A DNA stretch of 49,647 bases from positions 1 to 49,647 of the forward strand of contig JABDGE010000021.1 of assembly GCA_013286235.1 (NCBI GenBank), given 5' to 3'. The notes under the pieces were generated by a model. That model saw only the letters and a program-made list of their open reading frames with translations, was not told where the DNA came from and did no database searches. The position numbers were made by a program, and so were the translations under genes. The DNA is from Bacteroidota bacterium. Its GTDB lineage: Bacteria; Bacteroidota; Bacteroidia; Sphingobacteriales; Sphingobacteriaceae. Each line of letters begins with the position of its first letter. The first letter of the stretch is position 1. Below are positions 1-9,407 of this stretch, piece by piece.

Positions 1-2131
1 TAGAATCAAGAATCTTGGTTACGTAAGGATTAAACGATGCATTGAAACTAAAATTCACTTTTTGATTAAATAATGCTGAATGCGCCGAAACTGAAATAGG
101 CGACAGGTTTAACGAATCCTGCGCAAAATTATAAAACGTAGAAACGGTAAAGCCTTGCAGAATTGAAATCTTTTTTGGTTTTCCTGAAGTATCGGTAGCT
201 TTCGGTTTAATTTTAGCTTCGATGGTATTGTCGATGCTCAACCCGATGCCGGCTTGCTTGCCAGGCGAAGGGAAACCGTCTTCAAAAACAGAATAGGCCT
301 GGCTGGTGTATGGATATGGAATGGTAGCATTGCTGACCACGGTTTTGTAATATCCGAAATTTGGCTGCGAAAAGTCGGGGTTGTAATCAAAACTTATGGA
401 AGGCGTCATTACATGCCTGATGGCCATAAGGTCGCCCTTTTTAAAATCAATTTCACTGTATATTTTGGTCGACAAACTGGTGCTTAGCTGATAAATGTCG
501 GCTCGCCTGAAGCCGCCAACGGTATCGGTAACGAGGGAATCAAGGCCCGAAATGCTTCCGCGCGCAAAGCTTTTCCGAATAGACTGCAAGTACCAGTGCT
601 CGGTATAATTGACACTTGTGCTAAACTGGAAATATTTAAACACGTTAAGGCTTAATCCGATGGGGATGGTATGGACTATGCTGGTTTGCATTTTTTTGAA
701 AAAGTAATTTCCCTGGAATAGTTCCGATTCCGGAAGATCATTTATAGCATTTGAAAACTGCAAGCTGTAGCTGATAGTTATTTTTTGGTACCATTTAGGA
801 TCGCCGACATAGTCCTTTGAAAGAAAAGGGCTTATGGAAGCCATTGAAAAGCTCATGGTAGGCAGACCCAACGTGATGGTTTTCGCGGAAAGGTCCTGGC
901 TGTGAGATACGCCGACACTCAGGTTAAAGGGTGTACCTTCCCATGTTTTGCTATAGTTGATAGACGATTGCAGGCTATTTTGTGTAAGGGCTGCCAGGTT
1001 ATAGTTGCTGAACGCCGGGTTATTTTCGTAAAAAGTAGAGGTACCGGCATTTACCGAGGCACTAAATGTGCTACCCGGGCTGGCATCGGGATTTTGACTG
1101 TGTGACCATGTAATGTTAAAATCCTTCGTTGGCGGCTGTCCCGGCAACCCATAGTACATGGAGCTATAGGTCAGGGAAAGGCTGCCGTCATATTTATACC
1201 GTTTACGATAGCTCATTTCCTCGTTTAGCTCATACGATCCCTGCGAGTAAATGGTTCCGGTTGTGGTAAGGTCCATATAGTCATTCACCACCTGGTACCA
1301 ACCGCCATTACGCAGGTAAAACCCGAGCTTCGAGTCTTCACCGAACGTCGGTATAATAACGCCTGATGTTTTGGAGTCGGGTTTTGGGAAAAAGCCGAAA
1401 GGAATTGCCAAAGGAAGCGGGATACCCTCGATCTCAAGGTAAGCAGGCCCGGTAATTATCCGGTTCTTTTCACCAATGCCTTTTGTTATCACAATACCAA
1501 AGTGCGTATCCGGGTAGGGCAGATCACAGGTACTGAACAGCACATTACGGTAAGCCACATCAACGCTGTCAATTTTTTTTGCAACACCGCCTGAAAGAAA
1601 CATGTTACCCTGGTCCGAAACCGGGTTGTAAATTTTCCCCCGTTTAGTTTGGTAATTAAACAACAGCGAGTCGGATAATAATGGGTTCTCTTTCCCTTGT
1701 TTTGAGATGGGCTTACCAATATATTTTTTTGTGATCGGATCGATGCTTCCCCTGGCAAACAGGAGGTGATTTTTTTGGTCTACGCGGATATAGTTGGCAT
1801 CCAGTTCAAAGTCCTCATAAGTCACCCTTGCATTGCCATACAAATAGGTGATTTCGTGCACCTGGTCAACCACCGTTGAGTCATCGGCATGTGATTTTAC
1901 CTCGGATTGTATCCCGCCGTTCTTTTTTGTCGTATCTGTGGCGGTTTTTACTGGCGCAGTTGATTTAGATTTCTTACCTTTAAGAAGTTTGCGGTCTTTC
2001 AAACTGTCCAGCTTAATTATGGTGTCTGCATTTTTGAAATTATAATGAAAAGCACGGCCGGTATGTGACCAGGATGTCACATTTGCTATTAAAATGATTG
2101 CAAGCAGAAAAATTAGGCTTTTGAATTTCAA
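1..2131 (-). CDS. lptD: LPS-assembly outer-membrane protein LptD, partial (C-terminus beyond window)
   Basis: Outer-membrane translocon that inserts lipopolysaccharide into the outer leaflet. The reading frame is open for 710 codons from a TTG at 2131 down to the window edge. An in-frame TAG at 2143-2141 and the absence of an early ATG support TTG as the start. A hydrophobic signal segment is followed by a Lys/Ser-rich linker and an OstA-like part with YGNARVTYEDFELDAN at about residues 95-110. The rest is alternating aromatic and polar strands typical of the LptD barrel, such as GFFPKPDSKTSGVIIPTFG. I estimate that 150-200 C-terminal residues are missing. It is divergent from the amidase gene across only 52 bp. 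The assignment rests on recalled family sequence and is firm at family level. Confidence 0.85.
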   Translation of the reverse strand, partial: MKFKSLIFLLAIILIANVTSWSHTGRAFHYNFKNADTIIKLDSLKDRKLLKGKKSKSTAPVKTATDTTKKNGGIQSEVKSHADDSTVVDQVHEITYLYGNARVTYEDFELDANYIRVDQKNHLLFARGSIDPITKKYIGKPISKQGKENPLLSDSLLFNYQTKRGKIYNPVSDQGNMFLSGGVAKKIDSVDVAYRNVLFSTCDLPYPDTHFGIVITKGIGEKNRIITGPAYLEIEGIPLPLAIPFGFFPKPDSKTSGVIIPTFGEDSKLGFYLRNGGWYQVVNDYMDLTTTGTIYSQGSYELNEEMSYRKRYKYDGSLSLTYSSMYYGLPGQPPTKDFNITWSHSQNPDASPGSTFSASVNAGTSTFYENNPAFSNYNLAALTQNSLQSSINYSKTWEGTPFNLSVGVSHSQDLSAKTITLGLPTMSFSMASISPFLSKDYVGDPKWYQKITISYSLQFSNAINDLPESELFQGNYFFKKMQTSIVHTIPIGLSLNVFKYFQFSTSVNYTEHWYLQSIRKSFARGSISGLDSLVTDTVGGFRRADIYQLSTSLSTKIYSEIDFKKGDLMAIRHVMTPSISFDYNPDFSQPNFGYYKTVVSNATIPYPYTSQAYSVFEDGFPSPGKQAGIGLSIDNTIEAKIKPKATDTSGKPKKISILQGFTVSTFYNFAQDSLNLSPISVSAHSALFNQKVNFSFNASFNPYVTKILDS

Positions 2132-2147
2132 AATAGATTTCTAATAG

Positions 2148-2155
2148 TATTTTTG
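2148..2155 (+). promoter_or_regulatory. Putative -7 box TATTTTTG for the amidase-MCE pair
   Basis: TATTTTTG fits the Bacteroidota -7 consensus TAnnTTTG and lies 28 nt before the amidase ATG, inside the 52-bp divergent spacer with lptD. No clear TTG element is found at the expected distance upstream, so this is a moderate call. Confidence 0.4.
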
Positions 2156-2183
2156 CAAGTACAGATAACAGCGTTCAAAAATA

Positions 2184-3095
2184 ATGAAAAATAGGGCATT
2201 GGAAAGGTTGATTTACGGATTGTCATTATTGCTAACCTCGCTACCATTTTTTTCAATTGCTTCCGGTCACTCTTCTCTCAGGGACACTGTTACCGGCAAT
2301 GGTTATAAAATAAAGACCATTATTGTCGACGCCGGCCACGGTGTAAGGCCCCCCGGAGCGGTAGGCAACTACTCCCCCGGAGCACCCGGCCAATATTCCT
2401 ATGAGAGAAATGTAACGCTTGCTATTGCACTTAAATTGCAGGCGGAAATAGAAAAACAGCTAAGCGGAGTTAAGGTAGTATTAACAAGGACTACTGAAGA
2501 AGATGTGGCCTGGCAAAAACGTGCTGATATAGCCAATGAAAACAAGGGCGACCTTTTTATATCGCTTCATTGTAACTCCCTGCCGGAAAGACATATCCGT
2601 GAGATAGTGGGCCACAAACATGGTAAGCCGATTTACCATACCGAAGACGTTCCTGACCGTTCAGGCAAGGGGGTTCTGTTATTGGTTTACGGGTTTCATC
2701 GTACAAAAGAAGAAGAAAAAGCGATCAAAGAAAACCTGATTGAGAACGACTCGGAGATGAATTCAGACCCCGATCCGAATGACCCCGCATCGTTGATCCT
2801 CATGAATGAATATAAAAGAAAATACCGCCAGCAAAGCATCCACCTGGCCGAATTATTACAAACGGAGTTTACCGAACATGACGGCCGGCACAGTGACGGC
2901 ATAAGGGAGCAAGGCGTACTGGTGCTGTGCCATAGCGCCATGCCCGCTGTATTGATCGAAACCGGCTATATTAATAACCCGGATGATGAGGCCTACCTGA
3001 ATTCGGAAGATGGCCAGAACGAAATTGTTGCGTCCATTGTAAGGGCCCTGGAGAATTACAAAAACGAAGTGGAGTCAATATCACAATCACAATAA
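2184..3095 (+). CDS. N-acetylmuramoyl-L-alanine amidase (Amidase_3 family)
   Basis: Zinc amidase that cuts the amide bond between MurNAc and the stem peptide of peptidoglycan, in the periplasm. The protein has 303 aa. Residues 1-27 form a signal peptide ending in SIASG. The Amidase_3 fold starts at VDAGHG. Metal ligands visible are His52, Glu74 (SYERN) and His129 (SLHCNS), with the catalytic Glu259 in LIETGYINN. There is an acidic insertion at about residues 180-205 (NDSEMNSDPDPNDP), as often seen in Bacteroidota members. The MCE gene starts 7 nt after its stop, so the two are very likely co-transcribed. Confidence 0.92.
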   Translation: MKNRALERLIYGLSLLLTSLPFFSIASGHSSLRDTVTGNGYKIKTIIVDAGHGVRPPGAVGNYSPGAPGQYSYERNVTLAIALKLQAEIEKQLSGVKVVLTRTTEEDVAWQKRADIANENKGDLFISLHCNSLPERHIREIVGHKHGKPIYHTEDVPDRSGKGVLLLVYGFHRTKEEEKAIKENLIENDSEMNSDPDPNDPASLILMNEYKRKYRQQSIHLAELLQTEFTEHDGRHSDGIREQGVLVLCHSAMPAVLIETGYINNPDDEAYLNSEDGQNEIVASIVRALENYKNEVESISQSQ

Positions 3096-3102
3096 GCATA
3101 AA

Positions 3103-4047
3103 TTGAAAATATCAAACGAAACAAAGATCGGCGCACTAACCGCATTAGGCATCACTATGCTTATTTTGGGTTATAGCTTTTTAAGAGGAGACGACATTTT
3201 CGCCGGCACGAACAAATTTTATGCGGTTTACAGCAGTGTGGATGGTCTCACCGTTTCAAAGCCGGTATTGGTAAATGGATTCCAGATCGGCCGTATCTCA
3301 AAAATGAAATTGCTGCCCACCGGCTATACAGTCATTGAGCTTAGTATCGACCGGCAATACAAGGTGCCAAAAAACTCGCTCGCAAAGCTAGTCAGCACTG
3401 ATCTTTTGGGCGACAAAGCTATCGTTTTGGTTTACAGTAACAGCAATATAGAGGCCGAGGACAAGGACACCATAAGAGCAGATATACAGGGAAGTTTGGC
3501 CGAAAGCCTGCAGCCTATTCAAACCAAGGCTGAAGGTTTGATCAACAAGCTCGATTCGTCGCTGGCCTCCATCAATAAGATCTTAAATCCTAATTTTCAA
3601 AAGAACGTGGACCGCAGTTTTGTAAGCATTGCCAACTCGCTGCAAACGCTCGAAGGTACAACAAAGAAGCTGGACGAACTTGTGGGCACGCAGACAACCC
3701 ACATCAATGACATTTTAGCAAATACGGAAACCATTACGGCTAATTTGAAAACCAGCACGGTGCATTTAAATGAGATAACCGCCAACTTTGATAAGTTGAG
3801 CAACGATGTTGCCACTTCAAATGTAAAGCAGACGCTTGAAAACGCTAATAAAGCGGTGACAGACCTGCAAGCCATTGTCGCCAAAATTAACACCTCCAAT
3901 GGCACCCTGGGTGCATTGCTGAATGACCGGAAGGCGTACGATAACCTAAAAAACGCCACCAATCACCTCGATAGCTTATTGGTCGACATCAAAGCCCATC
4001 CGAAACGCTATGTAAGTATCTCTGTATTTGGAGGCAAGAAAGATTGA
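3103..4047 (+). CDS. MlaD-family MCE protein
   Basis: Membrane-anchored MCE-domain protein. Family members bind lipids and carry them between inner and outer membrane. The protein has 314 aa and starts at TTG (3103), with no ATG near. One N-terminal membrane helix (about 9-27) precedes an MCE domain at about 35-115 that contains PVLVNGFQIGRISKMKL. From about 130 to 300 there is a long helical, Asn/Thr-rich coiled-coil-like region. No MlaE permease or MlaF ATPase gene is adjacent here, so any partners lie elsewhere. It forms an operon with the amidase and ends before a terminator hairpin. Confidence 0.85.
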   Translation: MKISNETKIGALTALGITMLILGYSFLRGDDIFAGTNKFYAVYSSVDGLTVSKPVLVNGFQIGRISKMKLLPTGYTVIELSIDRQYKVPKNSLAKLVSTDLLGDKAIVLVYSNSNIEAEDKDTIRADIQGSLAESLQPIQTKAEGLINKLDSSLASINKILNPNFQKNVDRSFVSIANSLQTLEGTTKKLDELVGTQTTHINDILANTETITANLKTSTVHLNEITANFDKLSNDVATSNVKQTLENANKAVTDLQAIVAKINTSNGTLGALLNDRKAYDNLKNATNHLDSLLVDIKAHPKRYVSISVFGGKKD

Positions 4048-4091
4048 AAACCTGTCAGCCGGGATAAGCTAAATTTTGAAGGATATCTACC

Positions 4092-4133
4092 TGGCGAAGG
4101 GCTATCTGAGGCTATTATTTCGCCATTTTTTTT
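4092..4133 (+). terminator. Intrinsic terminator after the amidase-MCE operon
   Basis: TGGCGAA (4092-4098) pairs with TTCGCCA (4119-4125), directly followed by eight T (4126-4133). It lies 45 nt after the MCE stop codon. Confidence 0.65.
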
Positions 4134-4196
4134 CGACAATCCGCAAACAAATCGCCGATTGGTGTATTATTCCAAATACATCAATTTAATTAAGTC

Positions 4197-4745
4197 ATGG
4201 AATTTAATGCAGGTGTGTCGGGTGCTGATCAAGATCAGTCCCGGAAAGAAAACAAGTCATCAGATGTTCCGTCTGTGATGACCTTAACTGAGGACGATCT
4301 CCAGTCGGAACTATTTAAAGACAAAAAGCCGGTTCAGGAGGGCATGCCCATGGGCGGTCATAATTTCGGCAAAAACAACAATACAAGTGCTGCTAATGAC
4401 AGGAACAATCCTTCGCAATACGCCGGTAACACCAATCCGTACTTTGACCGTACGGAGCCAATGGAGGAGCATCCGGAAGACAGCAACTTTAAAGCGCCGT
4501 CTCAGGAGGGCCGCCCGGATTATGATAAAGCAATGCCCGAAGTATTTAAGAACACCACTGAGCCAAAGCCCGAAAAGGTTGAAAGGGGAAACGGTGAAAA
4601 TGATAGACCTCACAAAGGCAACACCTACGAAGAAGGAAATGGCGATGATGACAATGTAAATATCCCCGGCCCCCGGGAGCTACCGGATCAGCAAAAAGTG
4701 GGCGAGGATGTGGGTGAAGATGATAGGTATCACATTGAAACATAG
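4197..4745 (+). CDS. Hypothetical acidic, disordered protein
   Basis: A 182-aa protein with no recognised domain, signal peptide or membrane segment. It is rich in Asp, Glu, Asn, Pro and Gly and poor in hydrophobic residues, so it is predicted to be largely disordered and cytoplasmic. Short features are MTLTEDDLQSELF near residue 28 and several negatively charged Pro/Gly stretches toward the C-terminus (NIPGPRELPDQQ). A single ATG start fits. It has no close operon partner: a terminator lies upstream and a convergent esterase gene downstream. Its function is unknown. Codon use looks like that of its neighbours. Confidence 0.65.
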   Translation: MEFNAGVSGADQDQSRKENKSSDVPSVMTLTEDDLQSELFKDKKPVQEGMPMGGHNFGKNNNTSAANDRNNPSQYAGNTNPYFDRTEPMEEHPEDSNFKAPSQEGRPDYDKAMPEVFKNTTEPKPEKVERGNGENDRPHKGNTYEEGNGDDDNVNIPGPRELPDQQKVGEDVGEDDRYHIET

Positions 4746-4790
4746 AGTCAAGCCCGGCTTATCTATCGTGCCGATTATTTGAAATTGCAA

Positions 4791-5867
4791 TCACCAGCCG
4801 ATTCGCGAATGAATAAACCTAATGAGATCATCGGCCATTGCCTGTTGTTCCCGGATACTTGGATGGCCTTTGGTATTTTTATAAGGAATGATGTGCTCAT
4901 AAACCTTTGGGTCTTTTAAGTCGGAAACAGCCTTTTCGATATAGCCCGGCCATGGCGAACCGGCCTCTGTCGCGTCCATGCTGCCCAAAATGCAAACTAT
5001 CTTCGCCTCAGGGTATTTCGCCCGGATGCTTTTTACTAGCTTGCTGTACGCGTTCACAATAAATTCTTCTGTCGGCGCCGTCTTCCCGAAACGGGCCTTA
5101 AACTGGTCATTATCCGGTAATTTTGAAATCCAGGCGTCGTTTTGGAATAAATTGATCACTACCACATCAGGCGTATATTTCGAGAAATTCCATTTGCTGT
5201 AGGGATCTGTAGCATCAAGGCGGTCGTACATTTCCTGCATGATGAGCGGAAACCAGCTGACGGTAACACCGATACCACTTTTGGATATACTGTACAATTC
5301 CGCGTCGAAATGGCGGGCTGTGATGGCTGCATAGCTCATGTAACCATTTTCATAGGGGCTTGTGCCCCTGTCCATTCCTGTCGAGTCTTCATCAGCATAC
5401 CCACAAGTGATAGAATTGCCATAAAATTCCAGTTTATGCTTTTTCGGCGGCGACAGTGGTAAAACTTTGTTTTCGCCATACAGCTCAAAGCCATAAAGCC
5501 AGGTTTTACCCATTGCCCATTCCGTCCGCTTAAATAGTTCCAGCGTGTGTTTGCCTGGCTTCAGGTTGTAAGCCAGGCGGTAGGTCTTCTTAAAAATATC
5601 GGGATGAAGAATATTAAACACTTTCCCGTCAATGATGACATTGTAATTGTTGTCGGAGCGCTCATCCTTTAAAATGGCGCTTATGCGTGTACCGCTGAAA
5701 TTGATCGTAACCGACGTGGCCGGCCAGGATAACTCAGCCGTGCTGTCGGTCCTGGCGATCCTCCCTTCGTATCGGATATGCGGATCGTTGGCCTTGATGA
5801 AGCTTTGGCCCTGGCACCGCAGGGCGCCAACCAGGAAAAGGCCGAAAATGAGATTTTTATAATTCAT
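4791..5867 (-). CDS. Secreted SGNH/GDSL esterase, CE2-like
   Basis: Probable carbohydrate (acetyl-xylan type) esterase. I take the ATG at 5867 because it places a signal peptide (NLIFGLFLVGAL, then CQGQS) at the very N-terminus; an upstream ATG at 5915 would add 16 non-signal-like residues. The protein is then 358 aa. An N-terminal beta-sandwich (about 20-130) precedes the SGNH domain. Block I is FYGNSITCGYA with the nucleophile Ser, block III is INLFQNDAW, and the C-terminal His is in KGHPSIREQQAMA. This layout matches carbohydrate esterase family 2. The gene is convergent with the hypothetical gene and follows mutS2 on the same strand. Confidence 0.8.
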   Translation of the reverse strand: MNYKNLIFGLFLVGALRCQGQSFIKANDPHIRYEGRIARTDSTAELSWPATSVTINFSGTRISAILKDERSDNNYNVIIDGKVFNILHPDIFKKTYRLAYNLKPGKHTLELFKRTEWAMGKTWLYGFELYGENKVLPLSPPKKHKLEFYGNSITCGYADEDSTGMDRGTSPYENGYMSYAAITARHFDAELYSISKSGIGVTVSWFPLIMQEMYDRLDATDPYSKWNFSKYTPDVVVINLFQNDAWISKLPDNDQFKARFGKTAPTEEFIVNAYSKLVKSIRAKYPEAKIVCILGSMDATEAGSPWPGYIEKAVSDLKDPKVYEHIIPYKNTKGHPSIREQQAMADDLIRFIHSRIGW

Positions 5868-5952
5868 GACATTCATAGAATGAAGGTATTGCGTCACGGT
5901 GGTTATTTCAATCAATATAGGAGACGGAACATTTCGCGACTCCTAAGCAGGA

Positions 5953-8313
5953 TCATTTCAAATATACGTAAGTAATTCCATCCCCTCCCCTGTCGGCATG
6001 TTCGTCTTCCATTCTATCTACTTGTTCGTATTTTCTTAAGTACTGGCGAATCATTTTGCGCAAAATGCCATCGCCCTTGCCATGCAGAATTTTTAAGTTA
6101 CCAAACCCCATCATAATGGCGCGATCGAGCAGCCGCTCTATGGCGCCAAGGGCCTCCTCTGTCCGCATTCCACGAACATCTATTTCCGGGCTAAAATCCG
6201 CGATGTCGCCGGAATTGCTGCTAAAACTCCTTCGAACCTCCTTAGGCACCTCCGACCTGGAAACTTTTGCCACTTTCTTCCTTTTAGCAACCGTTCGCAG
6301 ATCGCCGATCGCTATTACTACATTGTCCCTTACGATCTCTATCACCTGGCCGGTTGTTTCGCTGTCTGTTAGTTTAACCCAATCGCCCGGCTTTAGTTCT
6401 TCGTCAGCCGGTAATTGTTTTGTTACTACCGGTTTTATGGTATTTTTTTGGAGCTCGGTATTCAAATTTTCGCGAAGGGCACGGGTCTTTTCTTTGTCGG
6501 CGTTGCTGCTTTTTATTTCGGAGATGGTATTTTCAACCAACTTGTTGGCATTCAGGATAATTGTTTTTGCCTCTTCTTTCGCATCCCTGATCAATGACTT
6601 TTTGTTTTCTTCGAGATAACTTTTAAGCTTCTCATTTTCGGCGAGCAACAAGTCCACCTGTTTCTGCTGCCTTTCCAGGCGGATGCGGGTATCGTATATT
6701 TCTTTTTTTTCGCGTTCAAGGTCAACCAGCAAAGTATCTACCTTTTTTTGCCCGGCGCTCACCTTGTTTTTGGCCAGATTGAGTACGTTTTGCGGCAAAC
6801 CGATCTTTTGGGCAATTTCGAATGCATAAGAGCTTCCCGGCTTACCAATCTCCAGGATATACAGCGGCTTCATCTCCGTGTTGTTGAACAGCATGCTCGC
6901 ATTTTCGATCCCTTCGGTATGACTGGCGAAGACCTTAAGATTTGAATAGTGCGTGGTTACGATGCCCCTGATCTTTTTATGGTTTAACGACTCCAGCACC
7001 GCTTCGGCTATCGGGCCGCCAAACTGCGGATCGGTACCGGTACCAAACTCATCGATCAAAACCAGTGTATTCCCGTTGGCCCGCTCCACAAATTCCTTCA
7101 TTTTCGACAGGTGTGCGCTATAGGTGCTTAAGTCGCTTTCAAGCGATTGATCGTCTCCAATATCCACAAAAAACTGTTTGAAAATGCCGGTTACGCTGGC
7201 TTCATCGGCAGGGATCAGTAAGCCGGCCTGTGCCATCATTTGTAACAGGCCAACCGTTTTCATGCAAACCGACTTACCACCGGCGTTCGGTCCCGAAACT
7301 ACTACGACCCGCGTTTTTTCGTCAATTTTTATATTTAACGGCACAACTGTTCTGTGTTCCCGTTTAAAATTGAGGAACAACAAGGGATGGCGGGCATTAA
7401 CGAGCCGAAGTAATGGTTCATTTACCAGTTGCGGCATTTCAGCTTCAATATCGATGGCAAAAAGGGCTTTAGCCCGCACAAAATCAAGCTTGCTCAATAG
7501 ACCATGGTACGATAGCAGCAATGGAATATAGGGCCTTAACTCGCTTGTTAAAGCCGTTAATATTTTTACGATCTCGCGGCGGCGGTCAAAGTCCAGGTCA
7601 CGAATTTTGTTGTTGAGTGAGAAAACCTCCTCCGGTTCCATATAAACAGTTTGACCGGATGCCGATTCATCGTGAATAAATCCTTTTAGTTTGCGTTTGT
7701 TCTCGGCTAACAACGGAATACATAAACGGCCGTCGCGTACGGTCAGCGACCCATCGGCTGTCCAGCCATTACTGTTGGCATTTTTGAAAACCTGGTCAAT
7801 TTTTTTTCGGGCTTCCTGTTCGGCCTTTGCGATGCCGGAGGTAATGTCCAGCAGGTCGCGCGATGCGTTAGGCTTTATCTTGCCTTTTTGATCGATTACC
7901 TGGTCTATTTTCTTTAAGATTATTTTCTCGATCGGGAGATGCTCAAACAGTGCCTCGAGATTTGGATAGACGCCCGCACGCGTGTTGAAATAGGCAATCA
8001 CTGCAAAAACAGTGGTTAGTGACGCATTAACCTGGTAAAACTCTTCTTCGGTTAAAAAGACGCCTTCTATCCGGGCTTTGTTCGCAAGCGATTTAATATC
8101 AAAAAAATGATGGATCGGCAGCGCTTCATCATTGAGCAGAATGTTTTTGAATTCTTTCGCCTGGCCCAGGAACTTGTTTACCTGGTCGAATTGGTGCATT
8201 ACCTGGATCTTATCCACCATTTCGCGGCCCATTTCCGAAAGGCAATGCGCTTTTATCAACTGCTTTATTTCGGCGAAGCCCAGTTTATCAGTTGTGTACA
8301 GGGCGCGGGCCAT
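5953..8313 (-). CDS. mutS2: MutS2 family ATPase with C-terminal Smr domain
   Basis: MutS-like DNA- or ribosome-acting ATPase. MutS2 proteins have been linked to suppressing recombination and, in Firmicutes, to rescue of collided ribosomes. The protein has 786 aa, the usual length. The core and clamp lie N-terminally, with Walker A GPNAGGKS at 341-348, Walker B LVLIDEFGTGTDP and the TTHYSNLK switch. A long Lys/Glu coiled coil spans about 510-620. The Smr nuclease-type domain at the C-terminus carries LHGKGDGILR. It lacks the mismatch-binding domain I of MutS1. Its start overlaps the upstream DUF4296 gene by 26 bp, indicating translational coupling. Confidence 0.95.
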   Translation of the reverse strand: MARALYTTDKLGFAEIKQLIKAHCLSEMGREMVDKIQVMHQFDQVNKFLGQAKEFKNILLNDEALPIHHFFDIKSLANKARIEGVFLTEEEFYQVNASLTTVFAVIAYFNTRAGVYPNLEALFEHLPIEKIILKKIDQVIDQKGKIKPNASRDLLDITSGIAKAEQEARKKIDQVFKNANSNGWTADGSLTVRDGRLCIPLLAENKRKLKGFIHDESASGQTVYMEPEEVFSLNNKIRDLDFDRRREIVKILTALTSELRPYIPLLLSYHGLLSKLDFVRAKALFAIDIEAEMPQLVNEPLLRLVNARHPLLFLNFKREHRTVVPLNIKIDEKTRVVVVSGPNAGGKSVCMKTVGLLQMMAQAGLLIPADEASVTGIFKQFFVDIGDDQSLESDLSTYSAHLSKMKEFVERANGNTLVLIDEFGTGTDPQFGGPIAEAVLESLNHKKIRGIVTTHYSNLKVFASHTEGIENASMLFNNTEMKPLYILEIGKPGSSYAFEIAQKIGLPQNVLNLAKNKVSAGQKKVDTLLVDLEREKKEIYDTRIRLERQQKQVDLLLAENEKLKSYLEENKKSLIRDAKEEAKTIILNANKLVENTISEIKSSNADKEKTRALRENLNTELQKNTIKPVVTKQLPADEELKPGDWVKLTDSETTGQVIEIVRDNVVIAIGDLRTVAKRKKVAKVSRSEVPKEVRRSFSSNSGDIADFSPEIDVRGMRTEEALGAIERLLDRAIMMGFGNLKILHGKGDGILRKMIRQYLRKYEQVDRMEDEHADRGGDGITYVYLK

Positions 8314-8674
8314 TATAGTTTTTTAGTGACTTAGGGGTTACCGAATCTAATTTTTTTTGCAGCCGCGCCATAATCTCCACATACATACCCGACAATTCAG
8401 TCGGTTGATTGGTGTAATATCTAAGGCTTCTCCTGAACGTAGCCGAATCTGTATGGTAATGTTTAAACAGCACCAGAAACCTCGCCATATCATATTTATA
8501 TAATGTATCCGGATTTTGCGATACCGTGGCATAAATGCTGCCGTCGATGAGATGCATATCAACGAGCAGACCTACCATTTGATCGTGGGGAATCACCTTA
8601 ATCCCCTGGTTATTACTCTTGCAAGCCCCCAGGATGAAGGTTACTGAAAAAAACAAGGCGATATATTTGAGCAT
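8288..8674 (-). CDS. DUF4296 lipoprotein
   Basis: Small predicted lipoprotein of 128 aa. The signal peptide ends in the lipobox LGAC with Cys18. The mature part contains IPHDQMVGLLVDMHLIDGSIY, the beginning typical of DUF4296, a Bacteroidota-restricted family with no known function. The remainder is helical and charged, ending in a long Lys/Asn-containing helix. It is the first gene of the mutS2 operon, overlapping mutS2 by 26 bp. Confidence 0.75.
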   Translation of the reverse strand: MLKYIALFFSVTFILGACKSNNQGIKVIPHDQMVGLLVDMHLIDGSIYATVSQNPDTLYKYDMARFLVLFKHYHTDSATFRRSLRYYTNQPTELSGMYVEIMARLQKKLDSVTPKSLKNYNGPRPVHN

Positions 8675-8702
8675 TCTGTAATTTAGCGGCTTGATAATGG
8701 AG

Positions 8703-8710
8703 CAAAACTA
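8703..8710 (-). promoter_or_regulatory. Putative -7 box TAGTTTTG for the DUF4296-mutS2 operon
   Basis: On the minus strand TAGTTTTG (TAnnTTTG) lies 28 nt upstream of the lipoprotein ATG at 8674. No clear TTG is seen at -33. Confidence 0.45.
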
Positions 8711-8717
8711 ACGATTA

Positions 8718-9407
8718 ATGAGCATTGCAGATAACATCAAGCGCTTAAAAAACGAAACGAAACCCATAAACGTATCGCTGGTGGCAGTTTCTAAAACAAA
8801 GCCGGTTGAAGACGTACAGGAAGCATACGATGCCGGCCAGCGTTTATTCGGAGAAAATATTGTGCAGGACCTTGCCGACAAGTATGAGCATTTACCCAAA
8901 GATATCCAATGGCACCTCATAGGTCATTTGCAAACCAACAAAGTTAAATACATAGCCCCTTTTATTCATATGATCCAATCGGTGGATAGTATTAAACTTC
9001 TGCAGGAAATAGATAAGCAAGCTAAAAAAAACAACCGGGTAATCGATTGCCTGCTGCAGGTATACATTGCAGACGAGGAAACCAAGTTTGGATTCGGATT
9101 CGACGAGGTAATAGAACTGCTTCGTTCGGATGATCTTGCCGGTTTGCAGCATGTAAGGATCAAGGGCCTGATGGGCATTGCAACCAACACCGATAATGAA
9201 AAACAAATAAAAGAAGAGTTTTACGAGCTACGGACGTTTTTCGACGGGATTAAACTTAGTTTTTTCAAAAACGATGTTGCATTTGATACCGTTTCGATGG
9301 GAATGTCAGGCGATTATAAGATCGCTATTGAACAGGGAAGTACCATGGTACGGCTGGGCAGCACAATTTTTGGCGAAAGAGTGGTCAAACATTGGAGAAA
9401 TAATTGA
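8718..9407 (+). CDS. YggS/PLPBP-family pyridoxal phosphate homeostasis protein
   Basis: Single-domain PLP-binding protein of the alanine-racemase-like barrel fold. The family keeps B6 vitamers and amino-acid pools balanced rather than acting as a classical enzyme. The protein has 229 aa. The PLP lysine is Lys26 in VAVSKTK. Conserved family motifs are FGENIVQD, WHLIGHLQTNK, SVDS, GLMGIAT and the C-terminal phosphate-binding MGMSGDY with VRLGSTIFG. The gene stands alone, divergent from the mutS2 operon with a 43-bp spacer. Confidence 0.93.
   Translation: MSIADNIKRLKNETKPINVSLVAVSKTKPVEDVQEAYDAGQRLFGENIVQDLADKYEHLPKDIQWHLIGHLQTNKVKYIAPFIHMIQSVDSIKLLQEIDKQAKKNNRVIDCLLQVYIADEETKFGFGFDEVIELLRSDDLAGLQHVRIKGLMGIATNTDNEKQIKEEFYELRTFFDGIKLSFFKNDVAFDTVSMGMSGDYKIAIEQGSTMVRLGSTIFGERVVKHWRNN

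Noticed and set aside
254..2045. Plus-strand frames opposite lptD
   Set aside because: They are shadows of the continuous minus-strand lptD frame of 710 codons.
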